From Ruegeria sp. TM1040 (GTDB lineage Bacteria; Pseudomonadota; Alphaproteobacteria; Rhodobacterales; Rhodobacteraceae): a stretch of 64,000 nucleotides of DNA. The notes beneath the pieces are model-generated. The model was not told where the DNA came from. It worked only from the letters and a program-made list of their open reading frames with translations, and searched no databases. This document shows positions 42,540 to 52,496 of the stretch, one piece after another; the stretch's first letter is position 1; each line of letters begins with the position of its first letter. The DNA lies in assembly GCF_000014065.1 (NCBI RefSeq), contig NC_008043.1, positions 366,001-430,000 of the forward strand, in the 5' to 3' direction. Position numbers and translations under genes: made by a program.

Positions 42540-44201
42540 GTGTCAGACATGGAGACGCATTTTGATTTCATCGTCATCGGGGGTGGATCAGCCGGCTGTC
42601 TTCTTGCCAATCGCCTCAGCGCGGATCCGAGCCATCGCGTCCTGCTGTTGGAAGCCGGCAAGGCCGATACCTACCCGTGGATTCATGTTCCGGTTGGCTA
42701 TCTCTACTGCATCGGAAACCCGCGCACCGATTGGCTCTATAATACCGAAGCCGATAAAGGGCTGAACGGGCGCGTGCTCAAGTACCCGCGGGGCAAGACC
42801 CTGGGGGGCTGCTCTTCGATCAACGGCATGATCTACATGCGTGGACAAGCACGGGACTATGACAACTGGGCCCGTCTTACCAATGAGCCGGATTGGACCT
42901 GGGAGCGCTCGCTCGAGGATTTCAAGGCGCATGAAGACCACCACAAGCTCGATGATGGCGCAGACCCTGTCACCGGCGACAACAGCCGGTTCTCGGACAT
43001 GCATGGTCACGGAGGTGAGTGGCGTGTCGAAAAGCAACGGTTGCGCTGGGATGTACTCGACAGTTTTGCCGAGGCCGCAACCCAGACCGGGATCGAGCGG
43101 ACCGAAGATTTCAACAGCGGTGACAACGCGGGCGTCGCCTATTTCGACGTCAATCAACGCTCTGGCTGGCGCTGGAACACCTCTAAGGCGTTCCTGAAAC
43201 CCGCCAAGTCGCGCCGCAACCTGACGGTCTGGACCGAGGCGCAGGTGGAAAAGCTCACATTTGAAACAACTGACGGCGCGCTTCGATGCACCGGCGCACT
43301 ACTGCACCACAAGGGGCAGGCACGCCAAGTCACTGCGCGGCGTGAAACCATCCTGTCGGCGGGGGCTGTGAACTCTCCGCAAATCCTGCAGCTCTCGGGG
43401 ATCGGTCCCGCTGCCCTGCTGAAGAAACATGGAATTGACGTCCTGAAAGACGCCGCCGTAGGTGAGAACCTGCAAGATCACCTGCAAATTCGCGCGGTGT
43501 TCAAGGTCAACGGCACACGAACGCTCAACACGCTTGCCAACTCCCTGTTTGGCAAGGCCATGATCGGCGCGGAGTATCTTTTGAAACGCACGGGTCCGAT
43601 GAGCATGGCGCCAAGTCAGCTCGGGGCGTTTACCCGCTCCGATCCAAGCCGCAGCCATGCCAATCTTGAATACCACGTCCAGCCGCTAAGCCTCGACGCC
43701 TTTGGCGAACCGCTTCATGATTTCCCGGCCATGACCGTCAGCGTGTGCAATCTCAACCCAACCAGCCGGGGAACAATCAAAATCCGCTCTGGTGATTTTC
43801 GTGATGCCCCCCTGATTTCGCCGAACTACCTCGCCACCGACGAGGACCGAAAGGTCGCCGCCGACAGTTTGCGTCAGGTGCGCGAGATCATGTCACAACC
43901 TGCAATGCAGCCCTATGCTCCCACAGAGTTCAAACCGGGTACGCAGTATCAAAGCGACGAAGAACTTGCCAAACTCGCGGGCGACATTGCCTCTACGATT
44001 TTCCATCCCGTAGGCACCGTAAAAATGGGTAAGGACGAGGACCCTACAGCCGTGCTCGATCCGCATCTGCGCCTGAAGGGAGTTGCGAGTCTGCGTGTGG
44101 TCGATGCCAGCATCATGCCGGAAATCACCAGCGGCAACACCAATGCGCCGACGCTGATGATCGCGGAAAAAGCGGCGCGCTGGATTTTGGCCGAGGCCTG
44201 A
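42540..44201 (+). CDS. GMC-family flavoprotein oxidoreductase (choline dehydrogenase-like)
   Basis: A 553-residue GMC oxidoreductase: FAD motif [21 protein letters not shown] signature [21 protein letters not shown], second signature [16 protein letters not shown], and C-terminal [10 protein letters not shown] with the catalytic His, then [16 protein letters not shown]. Such enzymes oxidise alcohols such as choline, polyethylene glycol or sugars. I chose the GTG at 42540 because AAGGGAGA is 7-8 nt upstream; ATG 42549 gives nearly the same protein. Substrate unknown. Confidence 0.9.
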   Translation: MSDMETHFDFIVIGGGSAGCLLANRLSADPSHRVLLLEAGKADTYPWIHVPVGYLYCIGNPRTDWLYNTEADKGLNGRVLKYPRGKTLGGCSSINGMIYMRGQARDYDNWARLTNEPDWTWERSLEDFKAHEDHHKLDDGADPVTGDNSRFSDMHGHGGEWRVEKQRLRWDVLDSFAEAATQTGIERTEDFNSGDNAGVAYFDVNQRSGWRWNTSKAFLKPAKSRRNLTVWTEAQVEKLTFETTDGALRCTGALLHHKGQARQVTARRETILSAGAVNSPQILQLSGIGPAALLKKHGIDVLKDAAVGENLQDHLQIRAVFKVNGTRTLNTLANSLFGKAMIGAEYLLKRTGPMSMAPSQLGAFTRSDPSRSHANLEYHVQPLSLDAFGEPLHDFPAMTVSVCNLNPTSRGTIKIRSGDFRDAPLISPNYLATDEDRKVAADSLRQVREIMSQPAMQPYAPTEFKPGTQYQSDEELAKLAGDIASTIFHPVGTVKMGKDEDPTAVLDPHLRLKGVASLRVVDASIMPEITSGNTNAPTLMIAEKAARWILAEA

Positions 44202-44233
44202 GCGCCCGCTTGCAAACCCGGTTCAAAAACCGT

Positions 44234-45202
44234 CTAACGATCAAACGCCGCCAGCATGTCTTGCGGTGCCTCTTGCGCCATCAGGTCCAAGTTGCGCTGC
44301 AATTGCTGCGCCTTGGCAGTCCCAAGCAAGAGCGAAGCCGACGCAGGGTGATCGCGCCCAAAATGCAAGGCTGCCGCTGGCAGGCTGAGGCCAAGTTCGG
44401 CCGCGCGTCTCTGCAGAGCCTCAACACGGGCAAGGACCTCTGGCTCGGCGGGCACATAGTCGAAGGTCGCGCCTTCTATAGGACCGGTTGCCAAAATCCC
44501 TGAGTTAAAGATCCCCCCCAGCACAAGGCTGGTGCCCGCACGAGCGCAGGTCGCGACCAGTTCTTCCTCACCGGATCTGTCCAGCAACGTCAGGCGCCCT
44601 GCAAGCAGGATCACGTCCAGCTTCCCCTGCGCCAGCACATCAAGGCAGATCTGATTTTCATTCACGCCAAGACCAAAGGCCCCGATCTTGCCACGCTCTT
44701 TCAGCGTCACCAGTCGCTCATAGCCTGAGCCCCAAAAGTCTTCCATATGACCAACATTGGCCGCACCATGCGTGAGCGTCCCGATATCATGAACATAGAC
44801 GATATCCACATAATCGGTCCCGAGACGACTGCGGCTGCTGTCCAAAGAGGCTTCGATACCATCGCCCGAGTAATCATACCGCACAGCGTTGGGAAGCGGG
44901 TTGATAAACCCATCCGCCTCGTCGAGCGGCGACCCCGGGGACAGCACCCGTCCAACCTTGGTCGAGATCACATAGGTGTCGCGCGGCTTGTTGTACAGGA
45001 ACTGTCCAAGGCGCATTTCGGACAGTCCACGCCCATAGTGTGGCGCGGTGTCGAAATAGCGAATACCCGCCTCCCACGCCGTCTGCAGAACCTCCTGAGC
45101 CTGGGCATCGGAAATCTCACGATAGAGATTGCCGATACTGGCGCAGCCAAAGGAGACGTCACTGACCCAGACATCCGTGGTCCCGATGCGATTGCGCTTC
45201 AT
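44234..45202 (-). CDS. Aldo/keto reductase, probable L-fucose 1-dehydrogenase
   Basis: A 322-residue AKR of the aldose 1-dehydrogenase type: GCASIGNLYREISDAQA, Asp and Tyr in RYFDTAPHYGRGLSE, Lys in ISTKVGRVL, His in VYVHDIG. Such enzymes oxidise L-fucose, L-galactose or D-arabinose to the 1,5-lactone with NAD(P)+. It is the distal gene of the leftward fucose operon, 16 nt after the fuconate dehydratase gene. The cluster also holds a lactonase, dehydratase, dehydrogenase and hydrolase, giving step one of the pathway. Confidence 0.85.
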   Translation of the reverse strand: MKRNRIGTTDVWVSDVSFGCASIGNLYREISDAQAQEVLQTAWEAGIRYFDTAPHYGRGLSEMRLGQFLYNKPRDTYVISTKVGRVLSPGSPLDEADGFINPLPNAVRYDYSGDGIEASLDSSRSRLGTDYVDIVYVHDIGTLTHGAANVGHMEDFWGSGYERLVTLKERGKIGAFGLGVNENQICLDVLAQGKLDVILLAGRLTLLDRSGEEELVATCARAGTSLVLGGIFNSGILATGPIEGATFDYVPAEPEVLARVEALQRRAAELGLSLPAAALHFGRDHPASASLLLGTAKAQQLQRNLDLMAQEAPQDMLAAFDR

Positions 45203-45218
45203 GATGTGAACTCCCCCG

Positions 45219-46496
45219 TCAGCCGTCCGAAAACAAGAACGCGTCTAGCGTATCTTCTTTCATTTCTATCGAAAATCCGGGCGCATGCGGCGCCTGATAC
45301 GCTCCGCCAGTGACAATGCAGGGGTGTTTGAAATGCTCATGCAGGTGGTCGACATATTCAATGCGTTTGCTGTCTTTTTCCCCGCAGATCGCGACATAGT
45401 CGATCATGGACATGTGCTGCACATATTCGCAAAGCCCAACGCCCCCAGCATGCGGCCAGACAGGAAGATCATATTTCGCGGCCACCAGCATGACGGCTAG
45501 AACCTCGTTCAGTCCCCCCATGCGGCAACTGTCGATCTGCACGATGTCGAGCGCGCCGCTGGCGATGAACTGCTTGAACATGATCCGGTTCTGACACATC
45601 TCACCGGTGGCAACCTTGATCGGCGCCACGCCCTCGCGGATGGCCTTGTGTCCCAACACATCGTCGGGGCTTGTGGGTTCCTCGATAAACAATGGACGGG
45701 CGAAGGCGAGGCGGTTCACCCAGTCGATAGCCTCGTCAACTTCCCAGACCTGATTGGCATCGATCATGATATTCATGTCCTCGCCGAGTTCCTCACGCGC
45801 GATGGTGAGGCGGCGGATATCGTCCGACAGATCCCGGCCCACTTTGAATTTGGTGTGGGTAAAGCCCGCCGCGCGCGCCTCGCGGCACAGGCGGCGCAGC
45901 TTCTCATCAGAATAGCCGAGCCATCCTGCTGAGGTCGTATAGCAGGGGTACCCCTCCTCTATAAGACGCGCGATGCGCTCTTCCTTGCCGGGTTCTGCAG
46001 CCTTGAGGAGGTCCAAGGCCTCTTCGGGCGCCAGCACATCGGTCAAATAGCGAAAGTCGATCAATCGCAGAATCTCGGCAGGCGACATATCCGCCACAAG
46101 ACGCCAAACGGGTTTTCCTGTATCCTTGGCCCAGAGGTCCCAGACCGCATTTACGACCGCGCCCGCCGCCAGATGAATGGCCCCCTTGTCCGGCCCGATC
46201 CAGCGCAGCTGACTGTCGCCCGTCACATGGCGCCAAAACCGGCCCATGTCTTCTCGGATCCAATCCAGATCGAGCCCGACCACCAAGGCGCCAAGCGCCT
46301 TGATCGCCGCGATGCAGATCTCGTTGCCGCGCCCGATGGTGAAGGTCAGACCGTGGCCTTCATGCGTACCTTCTGTTTCCAAGATCACATAAGCGGCGGA
46401 ATAATCAGGATCGGGGTTCATCGCATCGGAACCATCAAGCCCCTCTGACGTGGGGAAGCGCAGATCATAGGTGCGCAAGCCTGTGATCTTGGTCAT
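45219..46496 (-). CDS. L-fuconate dehydratase (enolase superfamily)
   Basis: A 425-residue enolase-superfamily enzyme of the fuconate dehydratase group. It shows FPTSEGLDGSDAMNPDPDYSA, KxK in HTKFKVGRDL, metal ligands in MIDANQVWE, IEEPTSPDD and VATGEMCQN, and the base His in WPHAGGVGLCEYVQH. It removes water from L-fuconate to give 2-keto-3-deoxy-L-fuconate. Length and start sequence match the family. It overlaps the hydrolase gene by 4 nt. Confidence 0.93.
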   Translation of the reverse strand: MTKITGLRTYDLRFPTSEGLDGSDAMNPDPDYSAAYVILETEGTHEGHGLTFTIGRGNEICIAAIKALGALVVGLDLDWIREDMGRFWRHVTGDSQLRWIGPDKGAIHLAAGAVVNAVWDLWAKDTGKPVWRLVADMSPAEILRLIDFRYLTDVLAPEEALDLLKAAEPGKEERIARLIEEGYPCYTTSAGWLGYSDEKLRRLCREARAAGFTHTKFKVGRDLSDDIRRLTIAREELGEDMNIMIDANQVWEVDEAIDWVNRLAFARPLFIEEPTSPDDVLGHKAIREGVAPIKVATGEMCQNRIMFKQFIASGALDIVQIDSCRMGGLNEVLAVMLVAAKYDLPVWPHAGGVGLCEYVQHMSMIDYVAICGEKDSKRIEYVDHLHEHFKHPCIVTGGAYQAPHAPGFSIEMKEDTLDAFLFSDG

Positions 46497-47338
46497 TCTG
46501 CTGCCTCTGTCACCTGTCGCTGCACACCGAGCCCCGCGATCCCCAGCTCCATCACGTCACCGGGTTTCAGGTAGGTCTCGGGCGTTTGCCCCATGCCAAC
46601 GCCCGGCGGCGTACCGGTTGAAATTACGTCACCCGGTTGCAAGCTCATGAATTGCGACAGATGCGAGATCACCGTGGCCACATCAAAATGCATCGTCCGG
46701 GTGGACCCGTCCTGGTAGCGATGCCCATTGACCTCGAGCCACATCGCCAGGTTCTGCGGATCTGGGACCTCGTCGCGGGTCACCAACCAGGGGCCGATAG
46801 GACCAAATGTATCAGCGGATTTGCCCTTTACCCATTGGCCGGAGCGATGCAGTTGAAAGTCACGCTCCGAGAGATCATTCACCACGCAGTAGCCCGCAAC
46901 GTGATCCAGCGCCTCATCTCGGCCAATGTATTTCGCCGTCTTTCCGATCACCACGCCCAGTTCCACTTCCCAGTCGGTCTTGACCGAGGTTCGCGGAATT
47001 TCGACAGCATCGTTGGGCCCGCAGATAGCAGAGGTCGCCTTGAAGAAGATCACCGGCTCCTCAGGCAGGCTCATGCCGCTTTCGGCGGCATGGTCTGCGT
47101 AGTTCAAACCGATGCAGATGAATTTTCCAACCTGTCCGACACAAGCGCCGATCCGAGGCGTGCCCTCGACCAGAGGCAAGCTCTGGGGATCAAGAGCGCG
47201 CAGGGCATCGAGACCCGCATCACCGAGCGTCGCAGCGCCAATATCTGCAACCTGCCCGGAGAGGTCGCGGATATTGCCGTCCTGATCAAGGAGTCCGGGT
47301 TTTTCCTGACCCAAAGGGCCATATCGCAGCAATTTCAT
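46493..47338 (-). CDS. FAH-family 2,4-diketo-3-deoxy-L-fuconate hydrolase
   Basis: A 281-residue FAH-fold hydrolase: FICIGLNYADHAAESG, VKTDWEVELGVVIG (E-x-E metal ligands), VNDLSERDFQLHR and STGTPPGVGMGQTP. In fucose clusters this enzyme cleaves 2,4-diketo-3-deoxy-L-fuconate to pyruvate and L-lactate. Overlap with the dehydratase gene and proximity to the SDR gene support that role. Confidence 0.88.
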   Translation of the reverse strand: MKLLRYGPLGQEKPGLLDQDGNIRDLSGQVADIGAATLGDAGLDALRALDPQSLPLVEGTPRIGACVGQVGKFICIGLNYADHAAESGMSLPEEPVIFFKATSAICGPNDAVEIPRTSVKTDWEVELGVVIGKTAKYIGRDEALDHVAGYCVVNDLSERDFQLHRSGQWVKGKSADTFGPIGPWLVTRDEVPDPQNLAMWLEVNGHRYQDGSTRTMHFDVATVISHLSQFMSLQPGDVISTGTPPGVGMGQTPETYLKPGDVMELGIAGLGVQRQVTEAAE

Positions 47339-47356
47339 GTGAAGTAACTCCTGTCG

Positions 47357-48106
47357 TCAAATCGCCCAGCCGCCGTCGATGGCGTGGGTCTGTCCAGTGG
47401 TAAAGCCGCTCTCATCGCTGGCGAGATAGAGCGCGAGCGCCGCAATCTCTTCAGCCTTGCCAATGCGCCCCATGGGCTGACGTGCGATGAAATCCTTGCG
47501 GGCCTGCTCATAATCGCCCGTAGCGCGCAGCCGATCATGCAGGCTGGGACTGTCCACCGTGCCGGGGCAAATCGCGTTGCAACGGATACCTTGGGTCACA
47601 AAATCTGCGGCAATGGATTTGGTCATGCCGATCACCGCCGCCTTTGACGCGCAATAGGCAAAGCGATTTGGCACCCCTTTCAGGGAGGAGGCCACCGACG
47701 ACATGTTGATGATAGAGCCACCGCCGTTTTCCAGCATGCCGGGCAAAACCAGTTTCGTGAGGCGATACATGGCTTTGACGTTGAGGTCGAAACTGAAGTC
47801 CCAGTCGTTCTCATCGCAGTCCAAAATGCTGCCACTTGCGACATATCCCGCGCAGTTGAACAACACATTCAATGGCCCTGCATCTTGGATTGCGCGCGCA
47901 ACTGCGGATGCATCCGTGACATCAAGCGCAAGGGCCGTGATCCCATCGACCTCCGCGAGTTCTGCCAATGACTCTGCATTGATGTCGCAGGCGATCACCT
48001 TGGCGCCCTCAGCCGCAAAGAGTTCCGCGCTGGCGCGACCGATCCCCTGCCCCGCAGCAGTAATCAAAGCTGTTTTTTCGGCCAGCCGGCCTGTGTTCTG
48101 TGTCAT
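47357..48106 (-). CDS. SDR, probable 2-keto-3-deoxy-L-fuconate 4-dehydrogenase
   Basis: A 249-residue short-chain dehydrogenase: cofactor motif LITAAGQGIGRA, NCAGYV, catalytic Ser in NMSSVAS, YCASK with Tyr and Lys, and ICPGTVDSPS. It would oxidise 2-keto-3-deoxy-L-fuconate to the 2,4-diketo acid with NAD+. The ATG at 48106 begins the conserved part; an open frame upstream has no SDR character. Confidence 0.88.
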   Translation of the reverse strand: MTQNTGRLAEKTALITAAGQGIGRASAELFAAEGAKVIACDINAESLAELAEVDGITALALDVTDASAVARAIQDAGPLNVLFNCAGYVASGSILDCDENDWDFSFDLNVKAMYRLTKLVLPGMLENGGGSIINMSSVASSLKGVPNRFAYCASKAAVIGMTKSIAADFVTQGIRCNAICPGTVDSPSLHDRLRATGDYEQARKDFIARQPMGRIGKAEEIAALALYLASDESGFTTGQTHAIDGGWAI

Positions 48107-48111
48107 CGTGT

Positions 48112-48441
48112 TCAATCCGTGTGAAAAACTTCTTCCATCATCGCCCATTGCTCTCCGGCGTTGCGCGACGGCAGCGGAGACTGACAGGGGTCGGTGAATG
48201 CCCACCATTCCTGCGTACGCGGGTCTTGGGCCATCCGCGCCATATCGGCGGCAAAATCGCTGCCGTGGTATTCCCAGTACCCAAACAGCAGATTCTCCGG
48301 CTCGCGCAGAAAGATCGTGTAGTTGCGAATATTGCTCTGCCGGATCTGCGCCAGGACATCCGGCCAAACCGCCGCATGCAGGCGTTTGTACTCATCGAGC
48401 CTCTCGGGCTTGATCCCGATCACCATTCCCATTCTCTGCAT
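48112..48441 (-). CDS. L-rhamnose/L-fucose mutarotase-type protein
   Basis: A 109-residue RhaM-type (DUF718) protein: GMVIGIKPERLDEYKRLHAAVWPDVLAQI, NYTIFLREPENLLFGYWEYHG and WWAFTDPCQSPLP. It interconverts sugar anomers so that the dehydrogenase gets its preferred form. Two adjacent ATGs (48444, 48441) occur; the second is better spaced from GGAGG. It overlaps the enolase-superfamily gene stop. Confidence 0.88.
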   Translation of the reverse strand: MQRMGMVIGIKPERLDEYKRLHAAVWPDVLAQIRQSNIRNYTIFLREPENLLFGYWEYHGSDFAADMARMAQDPRTQEWWAFTDPCQSPLPSRNAGEQWAMMEEVFHTD

Positions 48442-49550
48442 CATGCACCTCCAATGGAGCGCGCGCCGATTTCTTGCGCTGTGATGGCGTCCCAATCCCA
48501 GTCGATGCCCAGACCGGGCTCATCCGAAGGCACGGCATCGCCATTACTGATCTGCATGTTCTGGCGGGTAACTCCATCGAGCTGCGGGATGTATTCGAGC
48601 CACTTTGCATTGGGCACCGCGCAGACAAGCGGCAGGTGCAATTCCATCAGGAAATGCGGGCACACCATAACACTATGCGCCTCGGCCAGATGCGCGACCT
48701 TGAGCCAGGGTGTGATGCCGCCAATCCGGGCGACATCCACCTGCACGATCTGCGCCGCCCCCACCTGCAGATAGTCCTTGAACTGGCTCAGCGAATACAT
48801 GCTCTCGCCCACGGCAATCGGCACATGCGTGCGCCGCGAGAGCTCTTGATGCGAGAGCACATCATCTGCAGGAAGTGGCTCTTCGAACCAGCCGATGCCG
48901 AACTCCTCCAGCACTTTGGCACGGCGGATCGCCTCGGAAAGCGTGAAGCCCTGATTGGCGTCCGTCATGATCTCGTAGCTGTCGCCCACTGCTGCGCGTA
49001 TCGCCCCAAGACGGGCACGGTCCTCACTCAGATGCGCGCGGCCAATCTTGATCTTGGAGCCGCGAAATCCCTGCTCTTTCATCGCCAAGGCGTCTTCGAC
49101 CAACGCGGCGGTCTCGAGATGCAGCCAGCCACCCTCGGTCGAATAGAGCGGAATACGGTCGCGGCTCCCGCCCGCGGCCTTCCAGAGTGGCAGCCCCATC
49201 TTTTTGCAGCGCAGATCCCAGAGCGCGATGTCGATGGCTGCCAGCGCCAGCGAAGTGATCGGACCAACTGCGGTGGCATGGGTCAGGAACAACAGATCCC
49301 GCCAGATGCCATCGATCCGATCCGCATCTTTCCCGATCAGAGCAGGCACGAGCGTCTGCTCCAACAGCGCCATGACAGAGGGGCCACCGGTCCCGATGGT
49401 GTAGCTGTAGCCCGTCCCCGATGCCCCGTCGCTGTCATGAATCGTGACAATCGGGGTCTCCTGACTGACAAAGCTCTGGATGGCGTCGACCCGCTCCACC
49501 TTGGGCTTGAGGTCGATCATGCGCAATTCAACGCGAGTGATCCTGGCCAT
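48441..49550 (-). CDS. Mandelate racemase/muconate lactonising family enzyme
   Basis: A 369-residue enolase-superfamily enzyme distinct from the fuconate dehydratase: KxK in GSKIKIGRAHL, metal ligands in IMTDANQGF, GWFEEPLP and AVGESM, and a His in VCPHFLMELH. It is likely a sugar-acid dehydratase or epimerase. A second dehydratase in a fucose operon may serve a related sugar (for example L-galactonate, D-arabinonate or L-rhamnonate). It lies between the mutarotase and ABC ATPase genes (4-nt gap). Confidence 0.85.
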   Translation of the reverse strand: MARITRVELRMIDLKPKVERVDAIQSFVSQETPIVTIHDSDGASGTGYSYTIGTGGPSVMALLEQTLVPALIGKDADRIDGIWRDLLFLTHATAVGPITSLALAAIDIALWDLRCKKMGLPLWKAAGGSRDRIPLYSTEGGWLHLETAALVEDALAMKEQGFRGSKIKIGRAHLSEDRARLGAIRAAVGDSYEIMTDANQGFTLSEAIRRAKVLEEFGIGWFEEPLPADDVLSHQELSRRTHVPIAVGESMYSLSQFKDYLQVGAAQIVQVDVARIGGITPWLKVAHLAEAHSVMVCPHFLMELHLPLVCAVPNAKWLEYIPQLDGVTRQNMQISNGDAVPSDEPGLGIDWDWDAITAQEIGARSIGGA

Positions 49551-49554
49551 GCCG

Positions 49555-50649
49555 CTACCCTCTCAGCGCCTTGCCGCTTTTGCGGTCAAAGACGTGACAT
49601 TTGTCGAGCATCAGATGAAACGGCAGCCGTTCGCCCGGCTGCACGGGACGCGGGTTGAGCATCTTGGCCTGCACCTCACGGCCCGCAAACTCGGCAAAGA
49701 GAAGTGTTTCCGTGCCCAGAGGCTCCGTCAGGGCGACCTCCAGTTCCAGCGGGGCCATCTGCCCGCTTTCCTCGACCGAGTGGCCGTCGGGCATCAGATT
49801 GTCGGCCCGGAAACCAAAGCTGATTTCCTGACCTGGCCGCACAGCACCGCGGGCTTCGCTCGGCATCGGCAACGTGATGTGATCACCAAGTCGGAGCGCA
49901 CCGGTTTCGGTGACTATCCCATCAACGAGGTTCATCGGCGGTGAGCCAATAAAGGTGGCGACAAAGGTATCAACTGGCGCATTGAACAGGTCGAGCGGTG
50001 TGCCAGTCTGCACGATATGACCATCGCGCATCAACACGATCCGATCCGCCAGCGTCATTGCTTCGACCTGATCGTGAGTCACATAGATCACTGTATTCCC
50101 GACTTTCTGGTGCAGCTTCTTGATCTCGACCCGCATCTGAGTACGCAGTTTCGCATCAAGGTTTGAGAGCGGCTCGTCGAACAGGAACACATCCGGCTGA
50201 CGCACGATCGCGCGCCCCATGGCAACCCGCTGGCGTTGCCCCCCAGAAAGCGCGGCAGGTTTGCGCTCCATCAACTCGTCCAGGCCGAGAATTTGCGCGG
50301 CTTCTGTGACGGCGCGTTCGATCTCAGCCTCAGGGCGCTTGGCAATCTTCAGTGAAAAGCCGAGGTTCTCGCGCACGGTCATGTGCGGATAAAGCGCGTA
50401 ATTCTGAAACACCATGGAGATGTTGCGCTCGCGCGGGGGGAGATCATTCACCACCCGTCCACCGATCTTGACCTCTCCACCAGAGATATCCTCAAGCCCG
50501 GCAATCATGCGCAGGGTCGTGGACTTTCCGCATCCCGAGGGGCCAACCAGGACGACGAACTCACCGTCCTGAATATCGAGATTGATGCCATGCACAGCCT
50601 GATGCTGGCCATAGCGTTTGATCACGTCTGTCAGAGTAACTTCGGTCAT
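49555..50649 (-). CDS. Sugar ABC transporter ATPase (UgpC/MsmK type)
   Basis: A 364-residue ATPase: Walker [10 protein letters not shown], signature [15 protein letters not shown], Walker [18 protein letters not shown]-loop [10 protein letters not shown], and a C-terminal TOBE/OB region. It energises the two permeases encoded immediately upstream (3-nt gap). Part of the putative L-fucose importer. Confidence 0.95.
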   Translation of the reverse strand: MTEVTLTDVIKRYGQHQAVHGINLDIQDGEFVVLVGPSGCGKSTTLRMIAGLEDISGGEVKIGGRVVNDLPPRERNISMVFQNYALYPHMTVRENLGFSLKIAKRPEAEIERAVTEAAQILGLDELMERKPAALSGGQRQRVAMGRAIVRQPDVFLFDEPLSNLDAKLRTQMRVEIKKLHQKVGNTVIYVTHDQVEAMTLADRIVLMRDGHIVQTGTPLDLFNAPVDTFVATFIGSPPMNLVDGIVTETGALRLGDHITLPMPSEARGAVRPGQEISFGFRADNLMPDGHSVEESGQMAPLELEVALTEPLGTETLLFAEFAGREVQAKMLNPRPVQPGERLPFHLMLDKCHVFDRKSGKALRG

Positions 50650-50652
50650 CTC

Positions 50653-51516
50653 TTATCCTTTGACGCCGCCGAAAGTGAGACCGGCGATCAGGTGTTTTTG
50701 TACGATGAAGGTCAGGATGAGGGCGGGCACGATCATGAGCACCGCAAGCGCGCACATGCCGCCCCAGTTGATTGTAAATTCGGCGGTGAAGTCCAAAAGC
50801 CCAACCGGCATGGTCTTGGAGCCGACCGAACGGGTAAGCTGAGAGGCAAGTGCAAACTCATTCCAGGAGGTGAGGAACGCAAAGATCGCGGCAGAGGCCA
50901 CGCCCGAGCGCGCGACGGGAAACTCGACCCGCCAGAAGGCTTGCCAGCGGGTGCAGCCGTCGATTTCGGCCGCCTCATGCAGCTCTTTGGGGATCTGGCG
51001 GAAAAAGCCGTCCGTAAGCCAGATGGTGAAGGGCACATTCATCGCCACATAGGCGAGGATCAGGCCAAAATGCGTATCGATGATACCGACGCGGGCAAAA
51101 ACGATGAACAGTGGCAGCGACAGCGCCACGCCCGGCACCGCGCGAAACAGCATCAGCCCGACAAAATACCCGCTTTTGCCTTTGAAACGGTAGCGCGCAA
51201 AGGCATAGCCACCGGCCATCCCGATCAGGATCGCGATCAGGGTTGAGGTGACAGACACGATCAGGGAATTGCGGAAGTATTGAAAAACGGGCACCCCACC
51301 TTCGCCCGCACCGCCAAACATGGCACGATAATGCTCGAGCGTGAAAGACGGCGTCCAGACCGGCGGTTTTGCCATGATCTCCACCGTGGGGCGGAAAGAG
51401 TTGAGGACGATCCACAAACCCGGGATGCAGATTACGGCCATGGTCAGGAACAGACCGGTAAAATGCAGCGCCTTCAGCATACGTCGACGGTTGCGGTGAT
51501 TGAGATTGCGGTCCAT
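50653..51516 (-). CDS. Sugar ABC transporter permease (MalG-like)
   Basis: A 287-residue permease with six membrane helices and the EAA loop ELHEAAEIDGCTRWQAFWRVEFPVA. Start chosen at ATG 51516 (MDRNLNHRN), which gives normal MalG-type length; the open frame upstream overlaps the other permease and has no membrane character. The stop is 3 nt before the ATPase start. Confidence 0.92.
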   Translation of the reverse strand: MDRNLNHRNRRRMLKALHFTGLFLTMAVICIPGLWIVLNSFRPTVEIMAKPPVWTPSFTLEHYRAMFGGAGEGGVPVFQYFRNSLIVSVTSTLIAILIGMAGGYAFARYRFKGKSGYFVGLMLFRAVPGVALSLPLFIVFARVGIIDTHFGLILAYVAMNVPFTIWLTDGFFRQIPKELHEAAEIDGCTRWQAFWRVEFPVARSGVASAAIFAFLTSWNEFALASQLTRSVGSKTMPVGLLDFTAEFTINWGGMCALAVLMIVPALILTFIVQKHLIAGLTFGGVKG

Positions 51517-51521
51517 ATCCG

Positions 51522-52418
51522 TTACCCCGCCATGCCCAGCTCGGCGCGTGCCGCGCTGAGTTTCCGGAAGAAATAAATGGTGAAGACAATCGAGAGCAGG
51601 ATCGAGACATAGCCCATGGCATTGGCAAGCCCCATGCGCGCATCGACGTAGCCGGTACGGCTCATGAGGGTCCACAACAGCTCTGTGCGCCGGGCTGGAC
51701 CGCCTCCGGTCATGATCTGAACGATGTCGTAGGCGCGTGCCACATCCAGCGAACGGATGGTCATCGCGATGTAGATAAACGGCATCAAGAACGGCAGCGT
51801 GATATGGCGAAAGGTCTGCCACGCGGTGCAGCCGTCGACCTTTGCGGCCTCCAGCGGGTCGCGCGGCATCGCAAAGAGCCCCGCAAGGATAAGGATTGCA
51901 AAGACGGATGTGCTCATCCAGATCTCGGCAAAGATGATCGAGAACATCGCCAGTTTGCCATCCACGAGCCACGGCAGGGCGGCATCACTGATCCCAAGCG
52001 ATTGCAGCGCGTTGTTCACAAGCCCGATGTTGTCGTTGAAGATGAACTTGAACTGAAACCCGACCAGGATCGGTGAGAACATCATTGGAAACATCAGGAC
52101 CGTGCGCAGGGTGCGCTGCCCCCATGTCACCTTGTTCATCATCAGCGCGATGCCCAAGCCGAGCAGCAACTCGAGATTGAGAACAATCGTGAGGAAGAGC
52201 ACCGTGCGCCCAAAGGCCGACCAGAACTTCCAGTCGCTCAGGATCTTTTCATAATTGTAGGTTCCAACCCATCGCCACAACGTCGACGGACGTGTGAGCT
52301 TGTAAGGTGTGAAGCTCGAATAAAGTGAGAAGAGAAGCGGTATCAGCACCACTGCAGCCATTACGATGAAGGCGGGCAGAAGCAGCACGAACCACTCTGG
52401 CAGGCGTTTGGGTCGCAT
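51522..52418 (-). CDS. Sugar ABC transporter permease (MalF-like)
   Basis: A 298-residue permease with six predicted helices and the EAA loop DPLEAAKVDGCTAWQTFRHITLP. N-terminus LPEWFVLLLPAFIVMAAVVLIPLL is typical of this family. It pairs with the MalG-like permease 5 nt downstream; the binding-protein gene is 78 nt upstream. Confidence 0.92.
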   Translation of the reverse strand: MRPKRLPEWFVLLLPAFIVMAAVVLIPLLFSLYSSFTPYKLTRPSTLWRWVGTYNYEKILSDWKFWSAFGRTVLFLTIVLNLELLLGLGIALMMNKVTWGQRTLRTVLMFPMMFSPILVGFQFKFIFNDNIGLVNNALQSLGISDAALPWLVDGKLAMFSIIFAEIWMSTSVFAILILAGLFAMPRDPLEAAKVDGCTAWQTFRHITLPFLMPFIYIAMTIRSLDVARAYDIVQIMTGGGPARRTELLWTLMSRTGYVDARMGLANAMGYVSILLSIVFTIYFFRKLSAARAELGMAG

Positions 52419-52496
52419 GACAGTCCGATCGCGTCAGAAATGAGTGAGGAAAGAGAGCCCCGGCCAAGTCAGGCGCTGGCCGGGGGTGGCATATGA